A DNA stretch of 64,000 bases from UBA721 sp002705165. GTDB taxonomy: Bacteria > Planctomycetota > Planctomycetia > Pirellulales > Pirellulaceae. The stretch lies in assembly GCA_045565995.1 (NCBI GenBank), contig JBJLEF010000008.1, positions 1-64,000 on the forward strand, given 5' to 3'. A program made the position numbers and the translations under genes. The number at the start of each line of letters is the position of its first letter. Within the stretch, counting starts at the first letter, position 1. Below are positions 54,719-63,878 of this stretch, piece after piece. The notes beneath the pieces are model-generated. The model had not been told where the DNA came from, searched no databases, and was given only the letters and a program-made list of their open reading frames with translations.

Positions 54719-55767
54719 ACATTCACCTTTGAATCCGAATCCTGATTTAAGCCTACACTTCGAAGGCATTTCGAATAGTTTTCGTCCATATCGAATCTCG
54801 AGATGTCGACGAGATACTGTTGTCGAAGCTCCTTTAGGGAATTCACTCCGGGAACGATTTTCAAGGCGAAAACAATTCTGTCGACAAGCCCTGAAAAGAT
54901 TATTCTCTTATCCCACTTGGAAATTGGAGTGGGCGCAAGTTTATTTAGATGATAAAGCATATTACTCGCACAATTATTTGAAATCGTATGATAAAACTCG
55001 GGCTTTTCCTGGAGATCCATCGCTCGTTGCATCACATCCTCAAACATCCGCTGGACTGCTTCCCGCCCTATCTTTAATGGATAGAGACGCACCGGATCGT
55101 TTCTGACATGAGTCCGCAATCCAATTAAATCTCTTTCTGTCCCCACAACGTAAGCTAATTCAAAGTTGCGAAAGAGCCCTTCTTGCACACTAAACTCTTC
55201 TCCCACTTCCCTGTGGACTTCTGCTGAGACGGCGATGGCATCTGACTCACCAGACTCATCCTGATATTCAAACGTGATGAAAATATGGGCAACGCCTTCC
55301 CACGCTGATATCTGTTCCACCCCTAACCAAACTTTATGGAGGCCGGTTAGAGGTATCCGGCGAGTAACCCAAGATGGTGTAAATTCAGTTTCTGACTGGT
55401 AAAAGAAATCACGTACGTTGTGAAGCGTGGCAACACCTTTTACAAAATCCACTTGTACCGAATACTGCATATCTTCGGCCCAGTTTCGATCCGCCCGGGG
55501 ATGGATACAGAATAATGCCAGCAACACCAGTAGATCAAATCCCCAAACACCGTATATCAGAACATGTCGATCCTGGTAGTGAAGTGCCGTCATTAAGAAA
55601 GCCGTTAACGCAACAACCGCCAATCCAAATCCCAATTTGGCATTTAGTTTTGGAAAAAACGTAATTCCAGCAACTGCCCAAACCAAAGCAATCAACCAGG
55701 CTATCCAGCCAATGGCTTTGAGCAGAATATCGATAATGGGCCACAGTGCCCCGCTGTCCTCAAACAT
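54715..55767 (-). CDS. DUF4105 (Lnb N-terminal-like) membrane protein
   Basis: A 350-residue protein with two to three N-terminal membrane segments (ILLKAIGWIAWLIALVWAVAG; GFGLAVVALTAFLMTAL) and a soluble domain from about residue 100. YHTISNNCASNML with N-N-C and the conserved R/F pattern (ADRNWAEDMQY; GLFRNFELAYVVG) match DUF4105, which includes the Lnb-like thiol-hydrolase-type fold; the Cys in NNCAS may be catalytic. The stop overlaps the start of the PhnD-patatin gene, so the two are coupled. A joint role in lipid or lipoprotein handling in the envelope is inferred. Confidence 0.8.
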   Translation of the reverse strand: MFEDSGALWPIIDILLKAIGWIAWLIALVWAVAGITFFPKLNAKLGFGLAVVALTAFLMTALHYQDRHVLIYGVWGFDLLVLLALFCIHPRADRNWAEDMQYSVQVDFVKGVATLHNVRDFFYQSETEFTPSWVTRRIPLTGLHKVWLGVEQISAWEGVAHIFITFEYQDESGESDAIAVSAEVHREVGEEFSVQEGLFRNFELAYVVGTERDLIGLRTHVRNDPVRLYPLKIGREAVQRMFEDVMQRAMDLQEKPEFYHTISNNCASNMLYHLNKLAPTPISKWDKRIIFSGLVDRIVFALKIVPGVNSLKELRQQYLVDISRFDMDENYSKCLRSVGLNQDSDSKVNV

Positions 55768-55863
55768 GACTTTATTATATGTAATCCCTACCTTAAGACC
55801 GTCATTTTACAAAGGTATTTCACTCGGAGATGGTGGGGCGAATCCATGCCGTGGATGCTATTT

Positions 55864-55872
55864 TGATATAAT
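55864..55872 (+). promoter_or_regulatory. Extended -10 promoter (TGATATAAT)
   Basis: TGATATAAT gives both TG and a perfect TATAAT box, 79 bp before the aminotransferase start at 55952. No -35 box is needed for extended -10 promoters. It would drive the aminotransferase-MoxR-DUF58-DUF4129 run. Confidence 0.45.
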
Positions 55873-55951
55873 TACTAGAAGTAATAAACCTGAATTATTG
55901 CCTTAAGACGTCTATGATTAACCGGAACACTTTTGGAGTTAGTGAATACTA

Positions 55952-57223
55952 ATGAGTGACATGCATCCTGCATTCAGCGACTTTGCTCGTGGAGTAACAA
56001 CCGAAACCGCCTTTGATGTGCTTGTAATCGCCAAGCAACTAAAGGCAGAAGGTAAAAGGGTTGTGGAGTTGGAGATTGGCGATAGCCCTTTTCCATCCAC
56101 TACCAATGGTGCTCAGGCTGGAATCAAAGCGATACAGGACGACCATTGTCACTATGGTCCTTCCATCGGCATCCCTGAGTTTCGTGAAGCCGTTGCCAAT
56201 TACGTCAATGATGAATATGGCCTCAACGTTGCTGCCAGTAATGTCACGGCGGGACCCGGCGCTAAAATTTTTGAAACACTCTTTTGTGAAGCCTTTATCA
56301 ATGAAGGGGATGGCGTACTGGTTTTCAGTCCGTTCTTTCCAACTTATCCACCCAACATCGATCGACGCGGTGGACGAATTGTTTATTCGGAACTGAAACA
56401 GGAAAATGCATTCCGCCCGAATCTGGAGGATATCGCCACCTTTGTAAATCAGGATCCCAATCCAAAAGCAATTTTTATCAATACTCCTCACAACCCCACC
56501 GGAGGAATTGCCACCGAAGAAGATCTCAAAGGCATTGCCGATTTAATACGCGGCAAGGACATCGTAGTCTTCGCGGATGAACCTTATGACCAAATGGCAT
56601 GGGAAGGCCAGCACCATTCTCTGCTGGCACAACCCGACATGCTTGATCAATGCGTTTCTTGCTATACCTTTAGTAAGTCCTTTAGTATGAGCGGATGGCG
56701 GCTCGGGTACGCGGTCAGTAGTGAGCGTATTATCAACATGATTGCCAAACTGACAAACAGTACTTTGTCATGCATTCCACCCTTCGTCCAAATAGCCGGG
56801 GCGGCAGCATTAAATAAAGACCGTTCTCAACGTGATGAGTACATGGCTGAGTTCAAAGAACGAACCGTTTCACTAGCTACCAAGCTCAATCAACTGGATG
56901 GCGTTAACTGCCTGATTCCGGGTGGAACATTCTACGTCTTTCCTAATGTCGCTGAAATCTGCAATCGTCACGGAATTACTTCTCACGGCCTGGCACTTTA
57001 TCTTCTGAAAGGAGCCGATGACAACTTTGGCATCGCCTGTCTAGGCGGAGAATGCTTCGGGGATGCCGGACATGGTTTTATACGCTTTAGTACTGCCGAG
57101 CCCCCGGAACTGATTCAGGAAGCACTCGACTTCCTGCCAGTGGCCTGGAATAACGAGGAACGGATTCAGGCATTCCTTGCTGACAATCCAAAATACCAAT
57201 TGGAAGTTCCCTACGCAGTATAG
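55952..57223 (+). CDS. PLP-dependent aminotransferase, class I/II
   Basis: A 423-residue fold type I aminotransferase. Landmarks: LEIGDSPFP (residues 40-48), YGPSIGIPEFREAVANY, NTPHNPTGG (Asn181), FADEPYDQMAW (Asp209, Tyr212), SFSKSFSMSGWRLGYAV with PLP-lysine K242, and RFSTAEPPE with the carboxylate-binding Arg near the end. No signal peptide, cytoplasmic. Likely an aspartate/aromatic-type transaminase; the exact amino acid is unclear. It is the first gene of a plus-strand run, with the MoxR gene 26 bp downstream. Confidence 0.92.
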   Translation: MSDMHPAFSDFARGVTTETAFDVLVIAKQLKAEGKRVVELEIGDSPFPSTTNGAQAGIKAIQDDHCHYGPSIGIPEFREAVANYVNDEYGLNVAASNVTAGPGAKIFETLFCEAFINEGDGVLVFSPFFPTYPPNIDRRGGRIVYSELKQENAFRPNLEDIATFVNQDPNPKAIFINTPHNPTGGIATEEDLKGIADLIRGKDIVVFADEPYDQMAWEGQHHSLLAQPDMLDQCVSCYTFSKSFSMSGWRLGYAVSSERIINMIAKLTNSTLSCIPPFVQIAGAAALNKDRSQRDEYMAEFKERTVSLATKLNQLDGVNCLIPGGTFYVFPNVAEICNRHGITSHGLALYLLKGADDNFGIACLGGECFGDAGHGFIRFSTAEPPELIQEALDFLPVAWNNEERIQAFLADNPKYQLEVPYAV

Positions 57224-57249
57224 CCCCTTGAGAGGAACGGGAGGTTAAC

Positions 57250-58194
57250 GTGGCAGATGTAACCAAGATTGCCCAACGCATTATTTCCAATGTGGAACAA
57301 GTGATTGTCGGTAAACGACCTCAATTAATTCTCTCGCTGGTGTCTTGGCTATGCGAAGGACATATCCTTCTGGAAGATGTTCCTGGCGTTGCCAAGACAA
57401 TTTTAGCTCGAGCTTTGGCGCGCAGCGTCGGATGCAATTTCAAGCGAGTGCAATGTACGCCGGACCTACTACCTACCGATGTAACCGGAGCGTCGATCTT
57501 TAATCCCAAAACGACTGAGTTTGAATTTCGCCCGGGCCCTATTTTTGGGCAACTGGTTCTGGCTGATGAAATAAACCGCGCCACCCCACGTACTCAAGCT
57601 GCTCTTCTCGAAGCCATGGCTGAGGCCAAGGTTACTGTTGACGGACATTCACATACACTAACCCCGCCGTTCCTGGTGGTCGCCACGCAAAACCCGATCG
57701 ATCACGAAGGTACATTTCCGCTGCCGGAAGCTCAACTGGACCGTTTTCTAATGAAATTCCAACTGGGATATCCCAGCATGGAAGACGAATTAAAAATGCT
57801 CTCCATGCTACAACACAAACATCCGTTGGAGTCTATTGGCGAGGTTGTTTCAGCAAAAGAGATCATCGCATGTCAGCAGGCGGTACGCACAATACACGTC
57901 GATGACAAAGTACGCCAGTACATCATGGAAATCATTCATGCCACACGCCAACACGAGGACCTGACCCTGGGGGCAAGTCCCCGTGGTTCAATTGCCCTGT
58001 TCCGCGGTAGTCAGGCGATGGCCGCATTACGAGGACGTGATTACGTATTGCCTGATGATGTCAAATTCATTGTGGCTCCCATTATCGCTCACCGACTTAT
58101 TTTGTCCCCCGAAAGCCGGCTCCGTAAAGTGACGGCAGAGCAGGTTGTGGAGGACGTCGTATCTGAGATCGCTGTTCCCACGCTGAACACTTAA
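57250..58194 (+). CDS. MoxR-family AAA ATPase
   Basis: A 314-residue AAA+ ATPase starting at GTG 57250 with ribosome site GGGAGG. Walker A is LEDVPGVAKTILA (residues 41-53) with Ala in place of the usual Gly before Lys; Walker B and the following Asn are GQLVLADEINRATPRTQAALLEAM. Sensor 1 is ATQNPIDHEGTFPLPEAQLDRF and sensor 2 the RGS(I)ALFRGSQ helix (ASPRGSIALFRGSQAMA). MoxR proteins act with a DUF58 protein and a membrane partner as a chaperone-like or remodelling complex at the envelope, exactly the order found downstream. Confidence 0.95.
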   Translation: MADVTKIAQRIISNVEQVIVGKRPQLILSLVSWLCEGHILLEDVPGVAKTILARALARSVGCNFKRVQCTPDLLPTDVTGASIFNPKTTEFEFRPGPIFGQLVLADEINRATPRTQAALLEAMAEAKVTVDGHSHTLTPPFLVVATQNPIDHEGTFPLPEAQLDRFLMKFQLGYPSMEDELKMLSMLQHKHPLESIGEVVSAKEIIACQQAVRTIHVDDKVRQYIMEIIHATRQHEDLTLGASPRGSIALFRGSQAMAALRGRDYVLPDDVKFIVAPIIAHRLILSPESRLRKVTAEQVVEDVVSEIAVPTLNT

Positions 58195-58208
58195 ACGGAG
58201 AGCAGCCT

Positions 58209-59516
58209 ATGAAGTGGGTCATCGCTGTACTGCTAGTTCTGGGATTCTCGTTTGTCATAGGTTCTGACTTACTAGCGTATGCAATGTACTCATTACTTAG
58301 CCTCATGGCCGCCAGTCTGTGGCTCTCAAAGAACTGGTCTGCCCAACTTTCTGCGACACGAGAATGTTCTCAATTAAAAGCTGACATTGACGACCATGTT
58401 GGAATTGAACTGGAAGTGACCAACCGCGGAAAACTTCCGGTTCCGTGGATTCTATTGGAAGACATGTTGTCCAAAAAAGCTTTCTCGCATTCTCCTCCCA
58501 GCTTGGAATTGCAATCCAGCCGAATCAAACTGACGATGTTAAGGGCCAACCAATCGAAGAAGCTTCAATACCATTTCAAATGCAATCGTCGTGGATTCTA
58601 TCAGTTGGGGCCGGTCGTTCTTGAGACTGGTGACTTGTTTGGGCTCCACAGACGATTTCAGATCCGATCCAAGCCACAGTATTTAACGGTCTACCCCAAG
58701 GTGGTTCCCATTGACGGCTATGAGCTATCCAGCCGACGGCCCATCGGCGAAATCAAAATGACGCATCGATTATTTGAGGATCCTACCCGGATTGCGGGCG
58801 TGCGAGCGTATCAGGAAGGCGATCCACTCAATCGAATCCACTGGCGAGCCACCGCGCGAACAGGCAAGCTGCAAAGCAAAATATATGAATCCTCAACCGT
58901 GGCCGGCCTGACCGTCATCCTGGACTTTCATGAAAAGGCGTTCCAACGTCAACACGAACCAATAAGATCCGAATTGGCGGTTACAGCAGCAGTTTCCGTA
59001 GCCAATACAGTGCAACTTCTCGGCCACCAGGTCGGCCTGCTAACCAACGGCCGTGATGCCGCTGAACGGATGCGCCGACAGGGTTGGGACATTGAATTAG
59101 GGAATCGACAACAAGCTCGGCAAGCAGGTGCTATGCTGACTGACAATGATCGTCTGAAACCATTACAGGTTCCCACTCAACGATCCTCAGAGCAGTTTTA
59201 CCGGATACAGGAATTACTGGCACGCATAGAATTTTCTGACGGCTTGGAATTTGGCCCATTACTGCTCGAATCTCAGTCGCGTATTCCTCGTGATGCCACC
59301 GTCCTGGCAATCATCTCCAAACAAAACCCACAGGCCACGATTGCTTTAGAGAATATGGTTCGACAGGGATTTGCTGTGTCGGCGATGATCAATGTTTTTG
59401 AACCTACTGAGTACGCCCGAGTTTCAGGCCCCCTGGTCGCAGCGGGGATTACCACCTATCACTTACGAGATAACGATTCAATTATTCACGTCTGCCGCAA
59501 ACAAATACTCCGATAA
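58209..59516 (+). CDS. DUF58 domain-containing membrane protein
   Basis: A 435-residue protein with an N-terminal pair of hydrophobic segments (ALLVLGFSFVIGSDLLAYAMY). The DUF58 core contains the family landmark DPLNRIHWRATARTGKLQSKIYE (near residues 203-225; listed here as IHWRATARTGKL), followed by a vWA-like region (LTVILDFHE). It follows the MoxR gene by 14 bp and precedes the DUF4129-like gene by 11 bp. Co-working with MoxR is known for the family; the process it serves in planctomycetes is unknown. Confidence 0.93.
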   Translation: MKWVIAVLLVLGFSFVIGSDLLAYAMYSLLSLMAASLWLSKNWSAQLSATRECSQLKADIDDHVGIELEVTNRGKLPVPWILLEDMLSKKAFSHSPPSLELQSSRIKLTMLRANQSKKLQYHFKCNRRGFYQLGPVVLETGDLFGLHRRFQIRSKPQYLTVYPKVVPIDGYELSSRRPIGEIKMTHRLFEDPTRIAGVRAYQEGDPLNRIHWRATARTGKLQSKIYESSTVAGLTVILDFHEKAFQRQHEPIRSELAVTAAVSVANTVQLLGHQVGLLTNGRDAAERMRRQGWDIELGNRQQARQAGAMLTDNDRLKPLQVPTQRSSEQFYRIQELLARIEFSDGLEFGPLLLESQSRIPRDATVLAIISKQNPQATIALENMVRQGFAVSAMINVFEPTEYARVSGPLVAAGITTYHLRDNDSIIHVCRKQILR

Positions 59517-59527
59517 GTAACTCATCG

Positions 59528-61543
59528 ATGGTTCGAAAACAAAAAACGATGTTCGACTATATGGTAATCGGGATCAGCCCTGCGCTAGTGGCGATCATGG
59601 TCACCAGTCTTGCCCTGTTTGTTTCCACCGTACTTAACCCAAGTCCGTTTCTAGGGCGTTTTAATTTCATTCTGATAATGTATTCCGTGGCGACCGTTTC
59701 TGTTGCTCGCATCTCTATCGAAGAAGGGAAAGAACGCGCCATCCTGTTTGGCATTCCTTTAGCAGTCGTAACCATGATCGCTATGAGTTCAATGGTTCAA
59801 TACGAGGATGCTGTCAAGGGAATGAAACTCATTTATAGTGCGGTCGTCATAGCGATCACCTGGTGGTCGGCTCATCAACTGACTTGGGACTGTACCGTCA
59901 TCGAAGAGAATCATGACTCTAGCAATCAGGGATTATTGCAAAAGATAGGACTCGAAAGGCTAATCACGCAGAGCCAAAAGACTGCCGATAAAGCCGAGAA
60001 CGATGCCAGTCACGCTTTGGGGGAAGAAGAGTCAAAACAGAACTGGTTCGAACAATGGAAGGACAATCGGAAGAAACCTCATACTCCAGGGCTCTGGGTT
60101 ATTTACTATTCGTTCGCTGCCTTACCATTGTTTGGCTTTGGGCAATTATTTACCAATGAGGAGGTTAGTACTAACTGTTTCAAGTATCTCCTCTGTTACG
60201 TTGGAAGCGGTCTAGGACTACTACTAACGACCAGTCTACTTGGATTACGCCGCTATTTACGTCATCGCGACATCGAAATGCCACGGGAAATGGCCGGTAC
60301 CTGGCTTGCCGTCGGCGCCCTGATGATTGGGGGATTCATGGCATTCGCGTTCTTTCTTCCCCGACCGGGTAATACCCAGCAACTGGCCAATGCAAGTAGT
60401 CTGTTTAACCAAAGCCAGGATGCCTTTGACACGTCAGAATACGGGATGGGCCCAGACGGCAAGAACGATGATAACGCTGGCCAAACAAGCGATGAGCCAC
60501 AACAGTCTTCAGAGCCGGACTCCTCAAGCCAAACATCCCAAAATGGGAATCAGCAGGGAGAGGCGAGCAAACAAAACAAACAAAGCGACTCTCAAACTTC
60601 TGAAACCTCCGACGGTCAAACCAACGAAGAATCTCAAGGAAGTGGAGGCTCAGCCGAAGAGTCCGACGATCAGGACAGGCAAAGCGACAAACCACCGTCT
60701 GGGGATTCGTCAAATCAATCTGACGAACAAAAGAACCCTACCGACAACAGCACGGACTCACCCTCCGAGCAAGGAGACGCTGACGGGAAAAGCAATCAGA
60801 GCGAAGATGGAAACCAATCAAATCAAAACGAACCTTCTGAACCCAACAACTCCCAAGACATTCAACCGGAAGAAAAAAATCAGGACAACGCCACCAACGG
60901 TCAAAATCAACAACGCGAATCGGATGACAATCCTTCCTCACAAAGCTCGCAAGCAAAGCAAGACCATTCGCCTTCGTTCCAACTTCCCGTCCTCCCTTCT
61001 CTTGTAGGCATCGGAACCATCATCCAAATTCTTTTCTGGATCGCCGTGTGCACTGCCACACTTTACTCCCTTATCAAAAACCACAAAGCTCTCTGGCAAG
61101 CACTTAAAGAGATGCTCAGAGGATTTTTCAGTTGGCTCGCCCGAGTCTTTGCGGGAACAGAGCAAGAGCATGTCGACGAAGAAGAACCTGTCAATCAGAC
61201 ACCACAAATACATCCACCGTTCGCCAGTTTTCGAAACCCATTTACCACCAACGCCCAAATGTCTCTACCGGAATTAGTTCAATATAGCTTCCGCGCGTTA
61301 GAGTCTTTGGGTTGTGAATTGGGCATCGAACGACAGGCAGACCAAACTCCTAATGAATTCAGTCGGGCAATGGCTGAGCACATCATACCATTAAGCCAAT
61401 CCACACTTCGACTCGGCAAGCATTACAGTCTGGCAGCCTATGCGCCTACCTTGCTAAACCAAAGTTGCGTTCAGGATCTGCAGGCCTTCTGGGAACAAGT
61501 GAGTATTGTCGAGATACGAAAGCCTGCTGTTATTAGCAAGTAG
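59528..61543 (+). CDS. DUF4129-like transglutaminase-associated membrane protein with Gln/Ser-rich linker
   Basis: A 671-residue protein with two N-terminal membrane segments (ISPALVAIMVTSLALFVSTVL, VISTIVIAITWWS-type), further ones near residues 195, 220 and 265, and another at about 495-515 (IGTIIQILFWIAVCTATLY). Residues about 285-490 are a long low-complexity linker rich in Ser, Gln, Asn, Asp and Glu (SSQTSQNGNQQGE and similar), probably disordered and extracytoplasmic. The C-terminal 110 residues (LPELVQYSFRALESLGCELGI, QTPNEFSRAM) are DUF4129-like. Convergent with, and overlapping by 11 bp, the PP-loop gene. In this operon layout it is the membrane partner of MoxR/DUF58. Confidence 0.8.
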   Translation: MVRKQKTMFDYMVIGISPALVAIMVTSLALFVSTVLNPSPFLGRFNFILIMYSVATVSVARISIEEGKERAILFGIPLAVVTMIAMSSMVQYEDAVKGMKLIYSAVVIAITWWSAHQLTWDCTVIEENHDSSNQGLLQKIGLERLITQSQKTADKAENDASHALGEEESKQNWFEQWKDNRKKPHTPGLWVIYYSFAALPLFGFGQLFTNEEVSTNCFKYLLCYVGSGLGLLLTTSLLGLRRYLRHRDIEMPREMAGTWLAVGALMIGGFMAFAFFLPRPGNTQQLANASSLFNQSQDAFDTSEYGMGPDGKNDDNAGQTSDEPQQSSEPDSSSQTSQNGNQQGEASKQNKQSDSQTSETSDGQTNEESQGSGGSAEESDDQDRQSDKPPSGDSSNQSDEQKNPTDNSTDSPSEQGDADGKSNQSEDGNQSNQNEPSEPNNSQDIQPEEKNQDNATNGQNQQRESDDNPSSQSSQAKQDHSPSFQLPVLPSLVGIGTIIQILFWIAVCTATLYSLIKNHKALWQALKEMLRGFFSWLARVFAGTEQEHVDEEEPVNQTPQIHPPFASFRNPFTTNAQMSLPELVQYSFRALESLGCELGIERQADQTPNEFSRAMAEHIIPLSQSTLRLGKHYSLAAYAPTLLNQSCVQDLQAFWEQVSIVEIRKPAVISK

Positions 61544-62552
61544 CTCTCCGGTTAACCGTGGCAATTGTCTTCTCCGTTTCAGTACGTTCCGTCGGACAGG
61601 CTGACAGATTGAATTCCTGATCAGATTGAACGACCTGAACAAGGTTATCTTCGCCTTCAACACACCGACTGTAACGATAAATCAACCCGACAGCATACTC
61701 TACCGCTTTGTCAGTAGAAGGACCTGTGATCAGTGCGTTGGGACCTTTGAATCTGATGGGCACAAGTAATGACGTGCTGGTCGCATCTTCCATACGGTGC
61801 ATATATTCCAACTGAGTATTCTCTTTTTCATCACGTCCGACGATGACTTTGATCTGCTCATTGAATCGGAAGTGCCGACCGACGTTGAGAGCTTCATAAT
61901 CCCAACGCGTATCGTCAATTTGGATCTGAATCAAGTCATGGACCTTATTGCCGAACTCAGGTTCCGTTAATGCACATCCTGTCGAGGGCGTGGGAATCAT
62001 CTCTTCGGTAAATCCAAAATCACGAGCCAGTTGAATTAGACCTTTGCGACTCCGACCATGAAAATCATACAGCTTTTCACGATCAACCAATCCTTCTCGT
62101 TCAGGCTGTGTTGGCGACAGGAGTTTGGCTGACAAAGGACGCAAGAGCAAGTCTTCCAGCCCTGAATTCGTCGCAATGATATTGAGATCAGAACGTTTCT
62201 GGCTCATCGGACGTTGCCCCACCACTTCACCACTGATGATAAATTGAGCATCCACGGCTTCCATGAGTTTATAGGCGCGCTCAAACATGTAGATTCGACA
62301 GTCAACACAAGGATTAGCACCTTTCCCGTAACCGTACTGCGGGGCACGGACTAGATCGAGATAGTCATCCTCCTGACCAATGACCGTGATATTAGTGCCC
62401 AAGGCACGCGCAGCCTGCGCTGATGTATCCTGACAACATGTAAACATCGTCTTGAAATTCAAGGCTTCAACTTCAATTCCCTGCGCCTGCATAATACGAA
62501 TCGCAAGCATGCTGTCCAAGCCTCCGGAAAGTAGTGCCACGCAACGTGTCAT
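61533..62552 (-). CDS. PP-loop tRNA thiouridylase-like protein with NFACT-R-like C-domain
   Basis: A 339-residue protein. The P-loop pyrophosphatase motif is SGGLDS (residues 9-14), followed by the sulfur-transfer-type cysteines CVDC near 82-85 and TPSTGCALTEP near 190-200, as in MnmA/ThiI-type tRNA thiolation enzymes. The C-terminal third (HFRFNEQIKVIVGRDEKENTQLEYM) resembles the NFACT-R RNA-binding domain that is fused to this branch of PP-loop proteins. No THUMP domain. Probably a tRNA or RNA sulfur transferase; the precise base is unknown. 55 bp downstream of rnc in the same direction, so probably one operon. Confidence 0.85.
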   Translation of the reverse strand: MTRCVALLSGGLDSMLAIRIMQAQGIEVEALNFKTMFTCCQDTSAQAARALGTNITVIGQEDDYLDLVRAPQYGYGKGANPCVDCRIYMFERAYKLMEAVDAQFIISGEVVGQRPMSQKRSDLNIIATNSGLEDLLLRPLSAKLLSPTQPEREGLVDREKLYDFHGRSRKGLIQLARDFGFTEEMIPTPSTGCALTEPEFGNKVHDLIQIQIDDTRWDYEALNVGRHFRFNEQIKVIVGRDEKENTQLEYMHRMEDATSTSLLVPIRFKGPNALITGPSTDKAVEYAVGLIYRYSRCVEGEDNLVQVVQSDQEFNLSACPTERTETEKTIATVNRRATC

Positions 62553-62607
62553 ATAAATCTCTCTATCGTTTTCTATTCATTCCCCGACTGAAACAGCGGG
62601 GATTCGT

Positions 62608-63447
62608 CTATTCCATATCTTTGCTATGGTTTGAAAGGTCATCAAGCACCAACATTGATTCTTCTTCAATTTCCCCTAACGCTTTTAACGCATTCAGGGC
62701 CGCTTGCTGTTCTGCGTCTTTTTTGCTATTGCCCCAGCCGGATTCGAAGTTGTTATCGCCCACAACAGCACACACGTGGAATTCCTTTTCGTGGTCCGGC
62801 CCACGTTCACCGACCAACTTATAGACCGGGGTCAATTTAAATTCCCGCTGAGCCACCTGCTGAAACAGTGACTTATAGTTGATTGGAAGGCCCTCGGAAA
62901 CCATGGCTACCATCTCGTCTTTCAGGCAACCTAATATAAATGACTGCGCAACGTCATAGCCGCCATCCAGATAAAGGGCTGCAACTAATGATTCAAAGGC
63001 ATTCGACAAAATCGATCGCGGAATCGTCTCCCTCGATCCGATTCCTTTACCAACAATCACCAGATCCTGGAACTTTAATCGTTCAGCAACATCAGCACAG
63101 ACCTTCCGGCTCACAATGACCGACTTAATTCGAGTCAGTTCTCCTTCAAGATATCGAGGGTATTCACAAAACAACCACTCACTGATGACCTGACCTAGAA
63201 TGGCATCACCCAAGAACTCCAGACGCTCATTGGAGGCCAGGCGGTAACTCGCCCCAGAGGTATGGGTCAAGGCAACTTTCAGAAGTTTAGCGTCCCTGAA
63301 TCGATAGCCTATCGTCTTCTCGCAGGAAGCCAGCTTAACCAAATCCTGTTCAGATACTTGGATACCGTCAACGTCCGCGGATTCGATGGATTTGTGTCCG
63401 CTAAACCAGCCTCGAAACTGGTCCCAAAACGTTTTTTTTGGTTTCAT
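62608..63447 (-). CDS. rnc: Ribonuclease III
   Basis: A 279-residue double-strand-specific RNase. AGGAG is eight nt before ATG 63447. The catalytic signature is ERLEFLGDA (residues 74-82, with E77 and D81). The second part of the metal site reads SNAFESLVAALYLDGG, so the usual Asp is Asn149, a variant common in the family, with Glu152 conserved. The C-terminal dsRBD runs from about 195 (YKSLFQQVAQREFKLTPVY) to GNSKKDAEQQAALNALKALG. The N-terminal 35 residues and the last 20 are extra to the E. coli protein. Processes rRNA precursors and regulates structured mRNAs. Confidence 0.97.
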   Translation of the reverse strand: MKPKKTFWDQFRGWFSGHKSIESADVDGIQVSEQDLVKLASCEKTIGYRFRDAKLLKVALTHTSGASYRLASNERLEFLGDAILGQVISEWLFCEYPRYLEGELTRIKSVIVSRKVCADVAERLKFQDLVIVGKGIGSRETIPRSILSNAFESLVAALYLDGGYDVAQSFILGCLKDEMVAMVSEGLPINYKSLFQQVAQREFKLTPVYKLVGERGPDHEKEFHVCAVVGDNNFESGWGNSKKDAEQQAALNALKALGEIEEESMLVLDDLSNHSKDME

Positions 63448-63878
63448 GATGATTCTCCTGAAAATTCCACACGCATGCAGTATCTACAATGCAATACAGA
63501 TCAGCCGGCAACGTCCACTGCCAACTCTTCACTCAGAAGAATTACTCAAAACGAACCACGAAAGAAAAACGTGAATAATAGTGGGCCGTTTAGAACAATT
63601 CTCTTTCCATTTAGAATCACCTCGCCCGTCGTTTGGTCAAGACTGTTCTATCGCCAGATGTAAAGTTTGACCGATGGATAACGCTAAATCCCTCACAATC
63701 GCTACAAACGCGCGGCTCTATAACGGGCTACTGATGTGGAAACCAAAAGCGGGAACTACGTGTGTTGACGAATCGGCACTATAATAGCAGAATCAACCGA
63801 GACGATTCCTGTTTTTCCAACATCTCTATTGAGTAATCCTCTCTTTTCATTTTTTTAGCTTCAGGAAAGGAATGCGAC
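63448..63878. other. Intergenic region between rnc and mgtE
   Basis: A 431-bp divergent gap with no convincing coding frame. A TATAAT at 63780-63785 lies 94 bp before the mgtE start, but the only nearby TTGACG (63765-63770) is just 9 bp away from it, too close for a normal sigma-70 promoter. No riboswitch-like structure (M-box) is evident by eye. Confidence 0.5.

Noticed and set aside
60327..61007. 226-residue Lys/Arg/Asn/Thr-rich ORF
   Set aside because: Alternative frame of the low-complexity linker in the DUF4129-like gene.
63765..63785. TTGACG with TATAAT upstream of mgtE
   Set aside because: The spacer is only 9 bp, too short for a sigma-70 promoter.
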